Position numbers and translations under genes: made by a program. The notes beneath the pieces were generated by a model, which saw only the letters and a program-made list of their open reading frames with translations, had not been told where the DNA came from and ran no database searches. Positions 1-8,918 of a stretch of 64,000 nt of DNA are shown here, piece after piece (the stretch's first letter is position 1; every line of letters starts with the position of its first letter). The stretch covers positions 1,264,001 to 1,328,000 of the forward strand of contig CP004391.1 in assembly GCA_000973525.1 (NCBI GenBank), written 5' to 3'. The DNA comes from Pasteurella multocida subsp. multocida OH4807 (GTDB lineage: Bacteria; Pseudomonadota; Gammaproteobacteria; Enterobacterales; Pasteurellaceae).

Positions 1-124
1 TAGATGCAGTTTTTAACGCATTGTCAATTTCAATAATATCGCTACCTTGTGCAGATAATTTCAACCCTGCAATTTTTAGCAAATCATAGACCCACAGGTC
101 AGTTTGAGTTTCTTTTTTAGCCAT
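1..124 (-). CDS. N-terminal fragment of a probable N-6 DNA methylase (restriction-modification)
   Basis: An open frame starts at an ATG (complement of 122-124) and runs off the left edge after 41 codons. It begins MAKKETQTDLWVYDLLK and continues with a hydrophilic stretch containing LSAQGSDIIEID. From memory this opening is typical of N-6 adenine methylases of type I-like restriction-modification systems. No catalytic motif (NPPY) is inside the window, so function is inferred from the N-terminus only. The ribosome site (AAGAA) is weak. Confidence 0.45.
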   Translation of the reverse strand, partial: MAKKETQTDLWVYDLLKIAGLKLSAQGSDIIEIDNALKTAS

Positions 125-230
125 TATGTATTTCTTATTAAGTGTTTAATTAGTTGAAAACATCAGAATTTTTAATACAGTCAAGATTATGTTTCGTTTT
201 GTATAAACGCTACCTAGCACCAAAATTTCG

Positions 231-239
231 ACCGCACTT
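231..239 (-). repeat. DNA uptake signal sequence core
   Basis: Exact ACCGCACTT, the complement of the Pasteurellaceae uptake core AAGTGCGGT, lies in the gap between the methylase start and the end of mtnN, flanked by AT-rich sequence as usual for the full signal. Nothing else is evident in this gap. Confidence 0.8.
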
Positions 240-261
240 TTTGTTTAAATAGAATGGCTGA

Positions 262-951
262 TTACAGCTTATCTAACATCCCTAATACTATTTGTGAAGA
301 GTGTTTCGCAGCAAGGGGCAAAAACTCTTCAAATGACATACTTGCTTCGCCATCACTCGCATCAGAAATCGCACGCACGACGACAAACGGCACATGAAAC
401 ACGTGACAAACTTGTGCAATTGCAGTGGCTTCCATTTCCACAGCCACTACACTAGGGAAATCCACTTTAATTTTTGCTAACGCCTCGCCACCATTGATAA
501 AGCTATCGCCAGAGCAAATTAAACCTCGTTCGACATGATGCCCTAGCGCTTGAGCACTACTCTCCGCTAAATATGATAAGTTCTCGTCAGAAATAAACGC
601 AGGCGGGCAAGCTGGCAGTTGACCTTTGACATAACCAAAAGCCGTTACGTCGGCATCGTGATAAATCGTTTCGCTTGAAATTACAATATCACCGACTTTC
701 AAACCTTGCGCCACACCGCCCGCCGATCCAGTATTAATCACTACATCGGGCTTTGTTTGTTGCAATAACACTGTTGTGCCAACCGCAGCAGCAACTTTAC
801 CAATACCTGATTGCAATAAAGCCACGGCTTTACCTCGAATCATTCCTTCATAAATGGTGCAGCTTGCTACTTGTGTCACCACTTTGTTTTCCATTAATTT
901 GGCTAATATTTCTATTTCTTGTGCCATCGCACCGATAATACCTATCTTCAT
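262..951 (-). CDS. mtnN: 5'-methylthioadenosine/S-adenosylhomocysteine nucleosidase
   Basis: MtnN (Pfs) cleaves adenine from methylthioadenosine, S-adenosylhomocysteine and 5'-deoxyadenosine in the cytoplasm, recycling by-products of SAM use and feeding the LuxS/AI-2 route. The 229-residue product has the family length. Visible are the N-terminal [11 protein letters not shown] with the general-acid region at E12, the purine-binding GSAGG, the VEMEATA segment that holds ribose, and ISDASD with the catalytic aspartate. Its ATG at 951 overlaps the stop of the upstream Dsb-like gene by one base (TAATG), so the two are probably translationally coupled. Confidence 0.97.
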   Translation of the reverse strand: MKIGIIGAMAQEIEILAKLMENKVVTQVASCTIYEGMIRGKAVALLQSGIGKVAAAVGTTVLLQQTKPDVVINTGSAGGVAQGLKVGDIVISSETIYHDADVTAFGYVKGQLPACPPAFISDENLSYLAESSAQALGHHVERGLICSGDSFINGGEALAKIKVDFPSVVAVEMEATAIAQVCHVFHVPFVVVRAISDASDGEASMSFEEFLPLAAKHSSQIVLGMLDKL

Positions 952-1619
952 TATTGTTGTTTTTCCTTTATTAATTTATGCACTAAAAAATCTAACACAG
1001 CAAAACTATAATCATCATTGTATAGTGTGCTTGCTGTTAACACATAACGCCCGTCGATCACGACATAAGGATAAGTAAATACGCCATATTCTTCGGTTCG
1101 TTTCTCCGCTAATTCAACAAGGTTTGCCACATTTGCCGAGTAAAACGCCTTCGTAAAATCATCTGTATTAACCCCCTGTGCATCCAACCAGGTTCGCAAA
1201 GTATTAAAACGTGACAATTGCAAAAAACGTTGTTTTTCCGCTGTTTCAAATAGAAGTAAAGCCGATAACTCCTCGGCATTTATCATCTTAAGCGCATAAA
1301 AAACCATGGCCGAATAATGGGCCTTATCTGTCGCAATCGGATGCTCAACTAATGCGACTTTATCAAAGTTAATCTGCGAGTACAGTTCTAAAATATCTAA
1401 AGCAGATGAGCAAACACGGCAATCATAATCAAAAAAGAACTGAACTAAGAGAGGTTGGTTAGGAGTGCGACGATAAACAGGCTCTTGATAAGCAAAATAA
1501 TCTTGCCCTTCGATAAATCTTGAGGCTTCAATATTGGCAGCATGAAGTGGCATAACGTTATTTGCGAATGTCACCTGAATAAGACTGATTAACACCACCC
1601 AAAAACCAATACGCCACAT
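951..1619 (-). CDS. DsbA-like periplasmic thiol:disulfide oxidoreductase
   Basis: A 222-residue protein with an N-terminal hydrophobic segment (about residues 3-20) that acts as signal peptide or anchor, then a thioredoxin-like fold with the redox motif CRVC at residues 67-70 (FFDYDCRVC). Near residue 185 the segment [11 protein letters not shown] carries the cis-proline expected opposite the active site. The CXXC dipeptide RV is unlike classical DsbA (PH) or DsbC (HY or GY). It is two bases downstream of recJ and overlaps mtnN, in one minus-strand group that also includes dsbC. Likely a thiol oxidase or reductase; substrate unknown. Confidence 0.7.
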   Translation of the reverse strand: MWRIGFWVVLISLIQVTFANNVMPLHAANIEASRFIEGQDYFAYQEPVYRRTPNQPLLVQFFFDYDCRVCSSALDILELYSQINFDKVALVEHPIATDKAHYSAMVFYALKMINAEELSALLLFETAEKQRFLQLSRFNTLRTWLDAQGVNTDDFTKAFYSANVANLVELAEKRTEEYGVFTYPYVVIDGRYVLTASTLYNDDYSFAVLDFLVHKLIKEKQQ

Positions 1620-1621
1620 GT

Positions 1622-3346
1622 TTATTCCTGACTCACTGGCGCAATATAGTCGACGAGTAATTGGACATTGCGTTGACCTCTGAACTCATTGATATCTAGT
1701 TTATATGCAAATTTTGCTGTTCGCATAGATAAATCAGGATAATAACGAGTATCAACGTTAAAGGCAATGGCATCTAGTAATGGTCCGCCTTGTTGCGGTT
1801 CTACCAACATTTTTAAGTGTTTCTCTCCGACAATGCGCTGCTGTAAAATCTTAAACTCACCATCAAACATCGGCTCAGGAAACGCTTGTCCCCAGGGACC
1901 TTCATGTTTGAGTGTTTCCGCAATCTCAAGTGTAAGCTGTTGCGTCGCTAACTCACCATCGGTCCAAATCATCCCCTGTAATGCGTCATCCCCCAACCAT
2001 TCTGTGACAGTCTGATTAAATTCGATTTGAAACGCATCAAAATATTCTTCACGAATGGTTAACCCTGCCGCCATAGCATGCCCACCAAATTTTAAAATGA
2101 TCTCGGGACATTTACTATAAATGCGCTCTAATACATCACGTAAATGTAAACCTTCGACCGAGCGAGCTGATCCTTTTAACATCCCCACTTGCTCACGAGC
2201 AAAAGCCACAACAGGACGATGAAACTGATCTTTAATTCTTGAGGCTAAAATACCAAGTACACCTTGATGCCAATCTGCTTGGTATAACACGATCCCCTGT
2301 GGCAAACGCTGTTGAAGTGCAGTCAAACGACGACAAATTTCCAGCGCTTCAAGTTTCATGCCTTGTTCAATCTCTTTTCGAGTTTGATTCAGACTATCTA
2401 GTTCATGCGCCAATGCCCGAGCTGTAGTCATATCTTCTGCTAATAACAGCTCAACGCCAACTGACATATTGTCTAAACGCCCAGCAGCATTCAAACGAGG
2501 CGCAATGGAAAAACCTAAATCTGATGCAGCAAATTGACTAATGTCTCGGTTAGCCACCTCAGCTAACGCACGAATCCCACAGCGGCAATGCTGTGCACGG
2601 ATACGCGCTAATCCCTGATAGACAAGAATACGATTATTTTGGTCTAATGGAACCACGTCAGCAATCGTCCCTAATGCCACTAAATCCAACAGTTCACTGA
2701 AATTGGGCTGAGTTTTCTGATCGAAAACCCCTAACTCTCGTAATCTCGCTCGCAATGCCAACATGACATAAAAAGCGACCCCAACGCCTGCAAGTGCTTT
2801 TGAAGGAAAAGCACAACTCGATAAATTAGGATTTACAATCGCATCAGCCAGCGGTAATGTCTCTGGTGGCAAATGGTGATCAGTAATTAGCACTTTTACT
2901 CCATGTTGTTGTAAAAATGTCACGCCCTCAACCGAAGAAACTCCATTATCAACAGTAATTAACAAATCGACTTGTTGTGCTAAAGCCTGCTCTGCTACCG
3001 CTACACTCAGCCCATAACCCTGTTCAAAGCGATTAGGTACTAAAAAAGCGACATTGCTGAACCCCAGTTGGCGAAGCGCAAGCACTGTCAAGGCGGTACT
3101 GGTCGCACCATCAGCATCAAAATCCCCGACAATAACAATTTTCTGTTGCAGTTGGTAGGCATCAACTAATAATGTGACTGCCTTTTCGATCCCTTGGAGT
3201 AACTGTGGATGCAATAATGAGGTCAAGGTGCGGTCTAATTGCTGAGGATTTTGGATATGGCGCGCACGATAAAGACGGTCCAAAAGCGCATCAGAACAAA
3301 TTGGTTCACCTTTTGGTACAACGCGACGTTGAATTAACTTATTCAC
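1622..3346 (-). CDS. recJ: single-stranded-DNA-specific exonuclease RecJ
   Basis: RecJ degrades single-stranded DNA 5' to 3' in RecF-pathway recombination, mismatch repair and base excision repair. The 574-residue product matches the family length. The DHH phosphoesterase motifs are visible: DFDADG at about residues 75-80, DNG near 133 and DHH at 156-158, all metal-binding. The C-terminal half holds the DHHA1 domain with GGHAMAAG. Gene order dsbC-recJ-Dsb-like-mtnN resembles Haemophilus. Confidence 0.97.
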   Translation of the reverse strand: MNKLIQRRVVPKGEPICSDALLDRLYRARHIQNPQQLDRTLTSLLHPQLLQGIEKAVTLLVDAYQLQQKIVIVGDFDADGATSTALTVLALRQLGFSNVAFLVPNRFEQGYGLSVAVAEQALAQQVDLLITVDNGVSSVEGVTFLQQHGVKVLITDHHLPPETLPLADAIVNPNLSSCAFPSKALAGVGVAFYVMLALRARLRELGVFDQKTQPNFSELLDLVALGTIADVVPLDQNNRILVYQGLARIRAQHCRCGIRALAEVANRDISQFAASDLGFSIAPRLNAAGRLDNMSVGVELLLAEDMTTARALAHELDSLNQTRKEIEQGMKLEALEICRRLTALQQRLPQGIVLYQADWHQGVLGILASRIKDQFHRPVVAFAREQVGMLKGSARSVEGLHLRDVLERIYSKCPEIILKFGGHAMAAGLTIREEYFDAFQIEFNQTVTEWLGDDALQGMIWTDGELATQQLTLEIAETLKHEGPWGQAFPEPMFDGEFKILQQRIVGEKHLKMLVEPQQGGPLLDAIAFNVDTRYYPDLSMRTAKFAYKLDINEFRGQRNVQLLVDYIAPVSQE

Positions 3347-3378
3347 AAAACTATCCTACGAAATGATGAAGAGAAAGA

Positions 3379-3406
3379 GATAAGGACGCGAAAAGGCGTC
3401 CTTATC
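3379..3406 (-). other. intercistronic stem-loop between dsbC and recJ
   Basis: Perfect 11-bp inverted repeat (GATAAGGACGC / GCGTCCTTATC) with a GAAAAG loop in the 80-bp gap. On the minus strand no U-run follows, so it is more likely an mRNA-stabilising or partial-termination hairpin than a full intrinsic terminator. Confidence 0.6.
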
Positions 3407-3426
3407 AATAGGGTATCGTGAAGTAA

Positions 3427-4110
3427 TTAACGCGTTAACTCCGCAAGTAACGCTTTAGGTTCTAAGTACCCTCCGATCACTTCACCAGTTGAAGTCACAA
3501 TTGTTGGTGTGCCATTTACACCAAACTGTACACCTAGTTGGTAGTGATTTTTCACCACATTAGGCGTTTTGAGTGTTGATGGGAAACGCCCTTTTTCTGC
3601 TTCATTCAAGGCAAATTGTGCATCCTCCGCAGTAAAAATGGCTTCCATTTGGCGAGCCACTTGCGAGTGCATACCGCCACGAGGAAACGCCAAGTAACGC
3701 ACGGTAATCCCTAATTCATTGTAGCCTTTAATCTGATCATGCAAGACTTTACAGTAATGGCAGCTGATGTCCATGAATACAGTGACCACATGCTTTTCTT
3801 CTTTGGCGGGATACACTATCATTTCTTTCTCAAATTTATTCAGTTTTTCCAATAAAATTTTTGCAGAAACATCGGTTAGCCCTTTTTCACTGAACTCATA
3901 TAATTTGCCATCTAGCACATACTTCGCATCATCTGTGATATAAAAAATACCTTGTTCAGTCATAACGGTTTTGAGTCCTTTTACAGGAGAGGGTTTTATA
4001 TCTACCTCTTTGACTCCCATATGACTAAAACGCTTTAAAATCGCATCATTCGATGCGAATACTTGAGCCGACAATGTGAAAGCGAAAAGTACGGTCAACA
4101 ATTTTTTCAT
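3427..4110 (-). CDS. dsbC: periplasmic disulfide isomerase DsbC
   Basis: DsbC reshuffles wrong disulfides in periplasmic proteins and is kept reduced by DsbD. The 227-residue precursor starts with a clear signal peptide (about 1-19, ending AQVFA), followed by the dimerisation domain and a thioredoxin domain with CHYC at 117-120. NGTPT near residue 200 supplies the cis-proline. It heads the minus-strand group recJ, Dsb-like, mtnN and is divergent from prfB. Confidence 0.95.
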   Translation of the reverse strand: MKKLLTVLFAFTLSAQVFASNDAILKRFSHMGVKEVDIKPSPVKGLKTVMTEQGIFYITDDAKYVLDGKLYEFSEKGLTDVSAKILLEKLNKFEKEMIVYPAKEEKHVVTVFMDISCHYCKVLHDQIKGYNELGITVRYLAFPRGGMHSQVARQMEAIFTAEDAQFALNEAEKGRFPSTLKTPNVVKNHYQLGVQFGVNGTPTIVTSTGEVIGGYLEPKALLAELTR

Positions 4111-4280
4111 TTTTATTCCTATAATAGTAATGTCAAGAAACAGAAAAGATAACCAGCAAGATTATAAAGAGATTCCATATTTGTGCAAGCAAAGAGTCTA
4201 AAAATTGCCTACCATAATGACTCAGAATGACGTATAATTTCTGTTTAATTTTCACGATAAAAAATGTAAAAAATTGCAGT

Positions 4281-5379
4281 ATGTTTGAAATTAATCCAAT
4301 TAAAAATAAAATTTCTGATCTCACCGAGCGCGCTCAGGTACTCAGGGGGTATCTTTGACTTCGATGCGAAAGTTGAACGCTTAGAAGAAGTCAATGCTGA
4401 ATTAGAACAACCAGATGTCTGGAATGAGCCTGAAAAAGCCCAAGCCTTAGGTAAAGAACGTGTTGCCTTAGAGGTAGTTGTCGATACAATCAAAGCACTT
4501 GATCAAGGCTTAGAAGATGTTGAAGGTTTACTTGAACTCGCCATTGAAGCAGAAGATGAAGACACCTTTAATGAAGCGGTTACCGAGCTTAACGAATTAG
4601 AAGAAAAACTCGCTAAATTAGAATTTCGCCGTATGTTCAGTGATCAACACGATGCCGCTGATTGCTATGTGGATCTGCAGGCTGGTTCAGGTGGTACAGA
4701 AGCGCAAGACTGGACCGAAATGTTACTGCGTATGTACTTGCGTTGGGCAGAAAGCAAAGGGTTTAAAACCGAATTAATGGAAGTGTCCGACGGTGATGTT
4801 GCTGGGATTAAATCAGCCACTATTAAAGTTTCAGGCGAATATGCCTTTGGTTGGTTACGTACCGAAACGGGTATCCATCGTTTAGTGCGTAAAAGTCCAT
4901 TTGACTCTAACAACCGCCGCCATACTTCGTTCAGTGCCGCTTTCGTTTATCCTGAAATTGATGATGATATTGATATCGAAATCAACCCAGCGGATTTGCG
5001 TATTGACGTTTATCGTGCATCAGGTGCCGGTGGTCAGCACGTCAATAAAACGGAAAGTGCGGTGCGAATTACTCATATTCCAAGTGGCATCGTTGTACAA
5101 TGCCAAAACGATCGCTCTCAACACAAAAACAAAGATCAATGTATGAAACAGTTGAAAGCGAAATTATATGAAATGGAATTGCAAAAGAAAAATGCCGACA
5201 AACAAGCGATGGAAGATAATAAATCGGATATCGGTTGGGGCAGCCAAATCCGTTCGTATGTATTAGATGATTCACGTATTAAAGATTTACGCACAGGCAT
5301 TGAAAATCGTAATATACAGGCTGTGTTAGATGGGGATTTAGATCGCTTTATCGAAGCCAGCTTAAAAGCAGGATTATAA
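4281..5379 (+). CDS. prfB: peptide chain release factor 2, with programmed +1 frameshift
   Basis: RF2 ends translation at UGA and UAA. The true start is the ATG at 4281 ([10 protein letters not shown]); 25 codons are read to an in-frame TGA at 4356-4358, then +1 frameshifting on CTT-T continues at GAC (4357). The joined product is 365 residues, the Escherichia coli length. Stop-recognition tripeptide SPF falls at 205-207 and the peptidyl-hydrolysis GGQ at 250-252. The frameshift makes RF2 autoregulate its own synthesis. A call beginning at the TTG at 4285 would be an artefact. lysS follows 60 bp downstream. Confidence 0.97.
4344..4358 (+). promoter_or_regulatory. prfB: RF2 programmed frameshift signal
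   Basis: AGGGGG (4344-4349) is an internal Shine-Dalgarno-like element immediately before TAT-CTT-TGA-C. This is the canonical RF2 +1 slippage cassette: slow UGA recognition when RF2 is scarce lets the CTT-decoding tRNA slip forward one base. Confidence 0.95.
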
Positions 5380-5439
5380 AAATCGGGATAATCTTTATCG
5401 TTATCCGACAAAATCTTAAAAATAAACTAGGTAATAAAA

Positions 5440-6945
5440 ATGTCAGAACAAATTCAAGAACTTGATCTTAATGGCGAAATGTTAGTTCGTCGTGAAAAAC
5501 TCGCGGTATTACGCGCAAAAGGTAACCCATTTCCAAATACTTTCCGTCGTAATGCATTAGCAGCAGATTTACATACACAATACGATGCAATTGAAGGCGA
5601 AGCATTAAAAGCACAAGAAGTTGAAGTGAAAGTCGCTGGTCGTATTATGACACGTCGTGCAATGGGTAAAGCGACTTTTATCACATTACAAGATATGTCT
5701 GGTCGTATCCAACTTTACGTAGCACGTGATAACTTACCTGAAGGCGTTTACGCTGAAGATGTCGGCACTTGGGATTTAGGCGATATCGTTGGTGTGAAAG
5801 GTACATTATTTAAAACGAAAACGAATGAATTAACGGTACGTTGTACTGAAGTGGAATTATTAACCAAAGCACTTCGCCCATTACCAGATAAATTCCACGG
5901 TTTAAGCGATCAAGAAACGCGTTACCGTCAACGTTATTTAGATTTAATTTCGAATGAAGAATCACGCCGCACTTTCATTATTCGTTCAAAAGTAATTGCG
6001 GGCATTCGTGACTACTTTATTTCTAAAGGCTTTATGGAAGTGGAAACCCCAATGTTACAAATCATTCCGGGTGGTGCTTCTGCTCGTCCATTTATCACTC
6101 ACCACAATGCATTAGATGTGGATATGTACTTACGTATCGCACCAGAGCTTTACTTAAAACGTTTAGTGGTTGGTGGCTTCGAGCGTGTATTTGAATTAAA
6201 CCGTAACTTCCGTAACGAAGGTGTTTCTGTTCGCCACAACCCTGAGTTCACAATGCTTGAATACTACCAAGCATACGCGGACTACCACGATTTAATGGAC
6301 AACACTGAAGAATTATTACGCAAACTAGCTATCGATATTTTAGGTACAACCATTGTGCCTTATGGTGAATATGAGTTTGACTTCGGTAAACCATTTGAGC
6401 GTATCACAATGCATGATGCAATCTTAAAATACGGTGCTGATAAAGGTATCGAAAAAGAAGATTTATACGACTTTGATCGCGCTGTTGCAGTAGCGAAAAA
6501 ATTAGGCATCGAAGTACAAAAATCTTGGGGCTTAGGTAGCCTTGTGAACGTGATTTTTGAAGAAGTGGCTGAACATCACTTAATTCAACCTACGTTCTTA
6601 ATGGCACACCCTGCTGAAATTTCACCATTAGCACGTCGCAATGATGAAAACCCAGAAGTAACTGATCGTTTCGAGTTATTCATCGGTGGTCGTGAAATTG
6701 GTAACGGTTTCTCTGAGTTAAACGACGCAGAAGACCAAAATGAACGTTTCGATGCGCAAGTTGCAGCAAAAGAAGCGGGTGATGATGAAGCGATGTTCAA
6801 AGATGAAGATTTTGTCACCGCACTTGAACACGGTTTACCACCAACTGCAGGTGAAGGTTTAGGAATTGACCGCTTAGCCATGTTATTTGCAAATGCAGCG
6901 TCAATCCGAGATGTCATCCTCTTCCCTGCAATGAAACAAAAATGA
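5440..6945 (+). CDS. lysS: lysyl-tRNA synthetase, class II
   Basis: Charges tRNA-Lys. The 501-residue protein has an N-terminal OB-fold anticodon-binding domain (about 60-150) and a class II catalytic core: motif 2 around [19 protein letters not shown] and motif 3 in the C-terminal GEGLGIDRL. Strong codon bias (GGT, CGT, GAA) fits a highly expressed gene. It follows prfB as in enteric bacteria and Haemophilus and ends just before a strong terminator. Confidence 0.98.
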   Translation: MSEQIQELDLNGEMLVRREKLAVLRAKGNPFPNTFRRNALAADLHTQYDAIEGEALKAQEVEVKVAGRIMTRRAMGKATFITLQDMSGRIQLYVARDNLPEGVYAEDVGTWDLGDIVGVKGTLFKTKTNELTVRCTEVELLTKALRPLPDKFHGLSDQETRYRQRYLDLISNEESRRTFIIRSKVIAGIRDYFISKGFMEVETPMLQIIPGGASARPFITHHNALDVDMYLRIAPELYLKRLVVGGFERVFELNRNFRNEGVSVRHNPEFTMLEYYQAYADYHDLMDNTEELLRKLAIDILGTTIVPYGEYEFDFGKPFERITMHDAILKYGADKGIEKEDLYDFDRAVAVAKKLGIEVQKSWGLGSLVNVIFEEVAEHHLIQPTFLMAHPAEISPLARRNDENPEVTDRFELFIGGREIGNGFSELNDAEDQNERFDAQVAAKEAGDDEAMFKDEDFVTALEHGLPPTAGEGLGIDRLAMLFANAASIRDVILFPAMKQK

Positions 6946-6956
6946 TGTTATCAACT

Positions 6957-6979
6957 AAAAGGGCTGAAAAGCCCTTTTT
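6957..6979 (+). terminator. intrinsic terminator after lysS
   Basis: Stem AAAAGGGCT / AGCCCTTTT with a GAAA tetraloop, followed by a T-run. It lies between the lysS stop and the neuA ribosome site (AGGAAAAA), so neuA probably has its own initiation or depends on read-through. Confidence 0.85.
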
Positions 6980-6991
6980 CAATAGGAAAAA

Positions 6992-7666
6992 ATGATGAAA
7001 AATATCGCCATTATTCCAGCACGTGCTGGCTCAAAAGGGATTCCTGATAAAAATCTGCAGCCCGTTGGAGGGCACTCTCTGATTGGGCGTGCGATTTTAG
7101 CCGCTAAGCAAGCTGAAGTGTTTGATCAAATTATTGTGACCTCGGATGGCGATAACATTTTACAAGAAGCAGAAAAATATGGCGCAACAGCAATCAAGCG
7201 CCCTGCTGAGCTTGCTCAAGATAGCTCAAGAACAATTGATGCCATTTTACACGCCCTTGAAACGTTAAAAATCACGGAAGGCACTTGTACATTATTACAA
7301 CCAACCAGCCCGTTGCGTGATCATTTAGATATCAAAAATGCCATGGATATGTTCATCAATGGTGGCGTAAATTCAGTGGTATCCGCTTGTGAATGTGAGC
7401 ATCATCCTTACAAAGCATTTTCTTTAGGCAAAGATCACGAAGTATTACCTGTTCGTGAAATTGCTGATTTTGAGGCGGCTCGCCAAACCTTACCTAAAAT
7501 GTATCGTGCCAATGGGGCAATTTACATTAACGATATTGCGCAGCTACTCAAAGAAAAATATTTCTTTATTCCTCCACTCAAATTCTACTTAATGCCAACT
7601 TATCGTTCAGTAGATATTGATGTGAAACAGGATTTAGAATTGGCGGAAATTTTAGCAAATAAATAA
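6992..7666 (+). CDS. neuA: CMP-N-acetylneuraminate synthetase (CMP-sialic acid synthetase)
   Basis: Activates sialic acid with CTP to CMP-Neu5Ac, the donor for sialylating lipooligosaccharide or other surface glycans. The 224-residue protein opens with the nucleotidyltransferase signature [14 protein letters not shown] (residues 7-20) and has LLQPTSPLR and the metal-site region [11 protein letters not shown] near the C-terminus, as in NeuA/SiaB of Pasteurellaceae. Start is ATGATG at 6992; the second ATG is equally possible. It stands alone: no sialic acid transporter or sialyltransferase is nearby. Confidence 0.93.
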   Translation: MMKNIAIIPARAGSKGIPDKNLQPVGGHSLIGRAILAAKQAEVFDQIIVTSDGDNILQEAEKYGATAIKRPAELAQDSSRTIDAILHALETLKITEGTCTLLQPTSPLRDHLDIKNAMDMFINGGVNSVVSACECEHHPYKAFSLGKDHEVLPVREIADFEAARQTLPKMYRANGAIYINDIAQLLKEKYFFIPPLKFYLMPTYRSVDIDVKQDLELAEILANK

Positions 7667-7681
7667 CCGCACTTTGTCGTG

Positions 7682-7732
7682 AGTGGGCATTGCAACTGCT
7701 CAATGCAGTAGCAATCCCGCTTTTTTATTTTT
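7682..7732 (+). terminator. strong intrinsic terminator after neuA
   Basis: A long hairpin with AGTGGG pairing CCCGCT, ATTGC pairing GCAAT and an inner CTGC/GCAG stem with loop TCAAT, followed by TTTTTTATTTTTT. It ends only three bases before the first stem of the riboswitch upstream of queC. Confidence 0.85.
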
Positions 7733-7735
7733 TAC

Positions 7736-7801
7736 AGTGGTTCGTAAACCTCCCACTTGAACAATGGATGTAACCAATCCTTGCTCGAAACAAAACTAGG
7801 A
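7736..7801 (+). promoter_or_regulatory. candidate preQ1-I-type riboswitch controlling queCDE
   Basis: P1 stem AGTGG (7736-7740) pairs with CCACT (7753-7757). The loop TTCGTAAACC-TC resembles preQ1-I aptamers, and its CCT (7749-7751) can pair with AGG (7798-7800) of the ribosome site ACTAGGA to form the pseudoknot. The A-rich tail GAAACAAAACTAGGA is typical. The tail also contains a small GGAT/ATCC hairpin (7766-7780), making it longer than the minimal class. The ATG of queC is 8 bases after the ribosome site, so ligand binding would block translation of the preQ1 pathway genes. Confidence 0.6.
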
Positions 7802-7808
7802 AAACAAT

Positions 7809-8483
7809 ATGAATATTACAAACCCAAACGGCAATCGCAAAGCGGTTGTTATTTTTTCGGGTGGACAAGATTCCACCACCTGTCTGATTCAAGCCATTCA
7901 AGAATATGGCGTTGAGAATGTCGAAGCACTCACCTTCCAATATGGTCAACGCCACGCCATTGAGCTGGAAAAAGCCCAATGGATTGCGCAAGATCTTGGA
8001 GTTAAGCAAACCTTAATTGACACCTCTATTATCAAAGCGATTACGCAAAATGCACTAATGGACGAAAACGCAACGATTGAACAACAAGGCAGCACACCAA
8101 ATACGTTTGTTGATGGTCGCAATGCGCTATTCCTAGTCTACACGGCAATTTATGCCAAAGGGCAGGGCATCACTAACATTATTACTGGCGTATGCGAAAC
8201 GGATTTCAGCGGTTATCCTGATTGCCGGGATGTGTTCATTAAATCAATGAATGTGACTTTAAATTTGGCAATGGATTATTCCTTCAATATCAAAACGCCA
8301 TTGATGTATCTCACTAAAGCACAAACTTGGCAATTCGCTGATGAGCTTGGCGCATTGGATTATATTCGCCAACACACGCACACCTGTTATATGGGGGTTG
8401 AGCAAGGTTGTGGCGAATGCCCAAGCTGCGTATTACGTGAGAATGGTTTAACCGAATATTTAGCAACAAAAAGAGCGGTCTAA
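7809..8483 (+). CDS. queC: 7-cyano-7-deazaguanine (preQ0) synthase
   Basis: QueC converts 7-carboxy-7-deazaguanine to preQ0 with ATP and ammonia, for queuosine in tRNA. The 224-residue protein has the PP-loop [10 protein letters not shown] near the N-terminus and a C-terminal zinc site with four cysteines in the C-x7-C-x2-C-x2-C cluster around CGECPSC. First gene of a tight queC-queD-queE operon behind the preQ1-like leader. Confidence 0.97.
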   Translation: MNITNPNGNRKAVVIFSGGQDSTTCLIQAIQEYGVENVEALTFQYGQRHAIELEKAQWIAQDLGVKQTLIDTSIIKAITQNALMDENATIEQQGSTPNTFVDGRNALFLVYTAIYAKGQGITNIITGVCETDFSGYPDCRDVFIKSMNVTLNLAMDYSFNIKTPLMYLTKAQTWQFADELGALDYIRQHTHTCYMGVEQGCGECPSCVLRENGLTEYLATKRAV

Positions 8484-8485
8484 TT

Positions 8486-8911
8486 ATGTTTAAAATTGCA
8501 AAAGAATTTCGTTTTGATATGGCGCATATGCTCGATGGGCACGATGGCAAATGCAAAAACTTACACGGCCACACTTACAAGTTACAAGTTGAACTTTGTG
8601 GCGAGTTACACCAATTTGGTCCGAAAAAAGGAATGGTCATCGATTTTTCAGATTTAAAAGCGATTGTGAAAAAACGCATTTTAGATCCTATGGATCACGC
8701 GTTTATTTATGATTGCACCAGCGAAAAAGAAGCCAAAGTGGCAAATTTATTACAATCATTGGACTCAAAAACCTTTTCTCTTTCAACTCGTACCACCGCA
8801 GAAGAAATGGCACGCTTTATTTTCAACTGTTTGAAATATGAAGAAAATTTGCCCGTTTATGCCATTCGTTTATGGGAAACACCAACCTCATTTTGTGAAT
8901 ATGAGGAATAA
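8486..8911 (+). CDS. queD: 6-carboxy-5,6,7,8-tetrahydropterin synthase
   Basis: QueD turns dihydroneopterin triphosphate into 6-carboxytetrahydropterin, the substrate for QueE. The 141-residue protein shows the zinc histidines in FDMAH and LHGHTY, the catalytic cysteine in KCKNL, and the conserved WETPTSFCEY at the C-terminus. It starts two bases after the queC stop. Confidence 0.96.
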   Translation: MFKIAKEFRFDMAHMLDGHDGKCKNLHGHTYKLQVELCGELHQFGPKKGMVIDFSDLKAIVKKRILDPMDHAFIYDCTSEKEAKVANLLQSLDSKTFSLSTRTTAEEMARFIFNCLKYEENLPVYAIRLWETPTSFCEYEE

Positions 8912-8918
8912 GTGCGGT
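8910..8918 (+). repeat. uptake signal spanning the queD stop and queE start
   Basis: Exact AAGTGCGGT. Its first two bases are the end of the queD TAA and its last two (GT) belong to the GTG start codon of queE. Confidence 0.85.

Noticed and set aside
4285-4360. An alternative prfB start at a TTG in the downstream frame
   Set aside because: The ATG at 4281 plus the standard RF2 frameshift gives a 365-residue protein with conserved N-terminus and motif positions; the TTG frame yields an unrelated N-terminal peptide.
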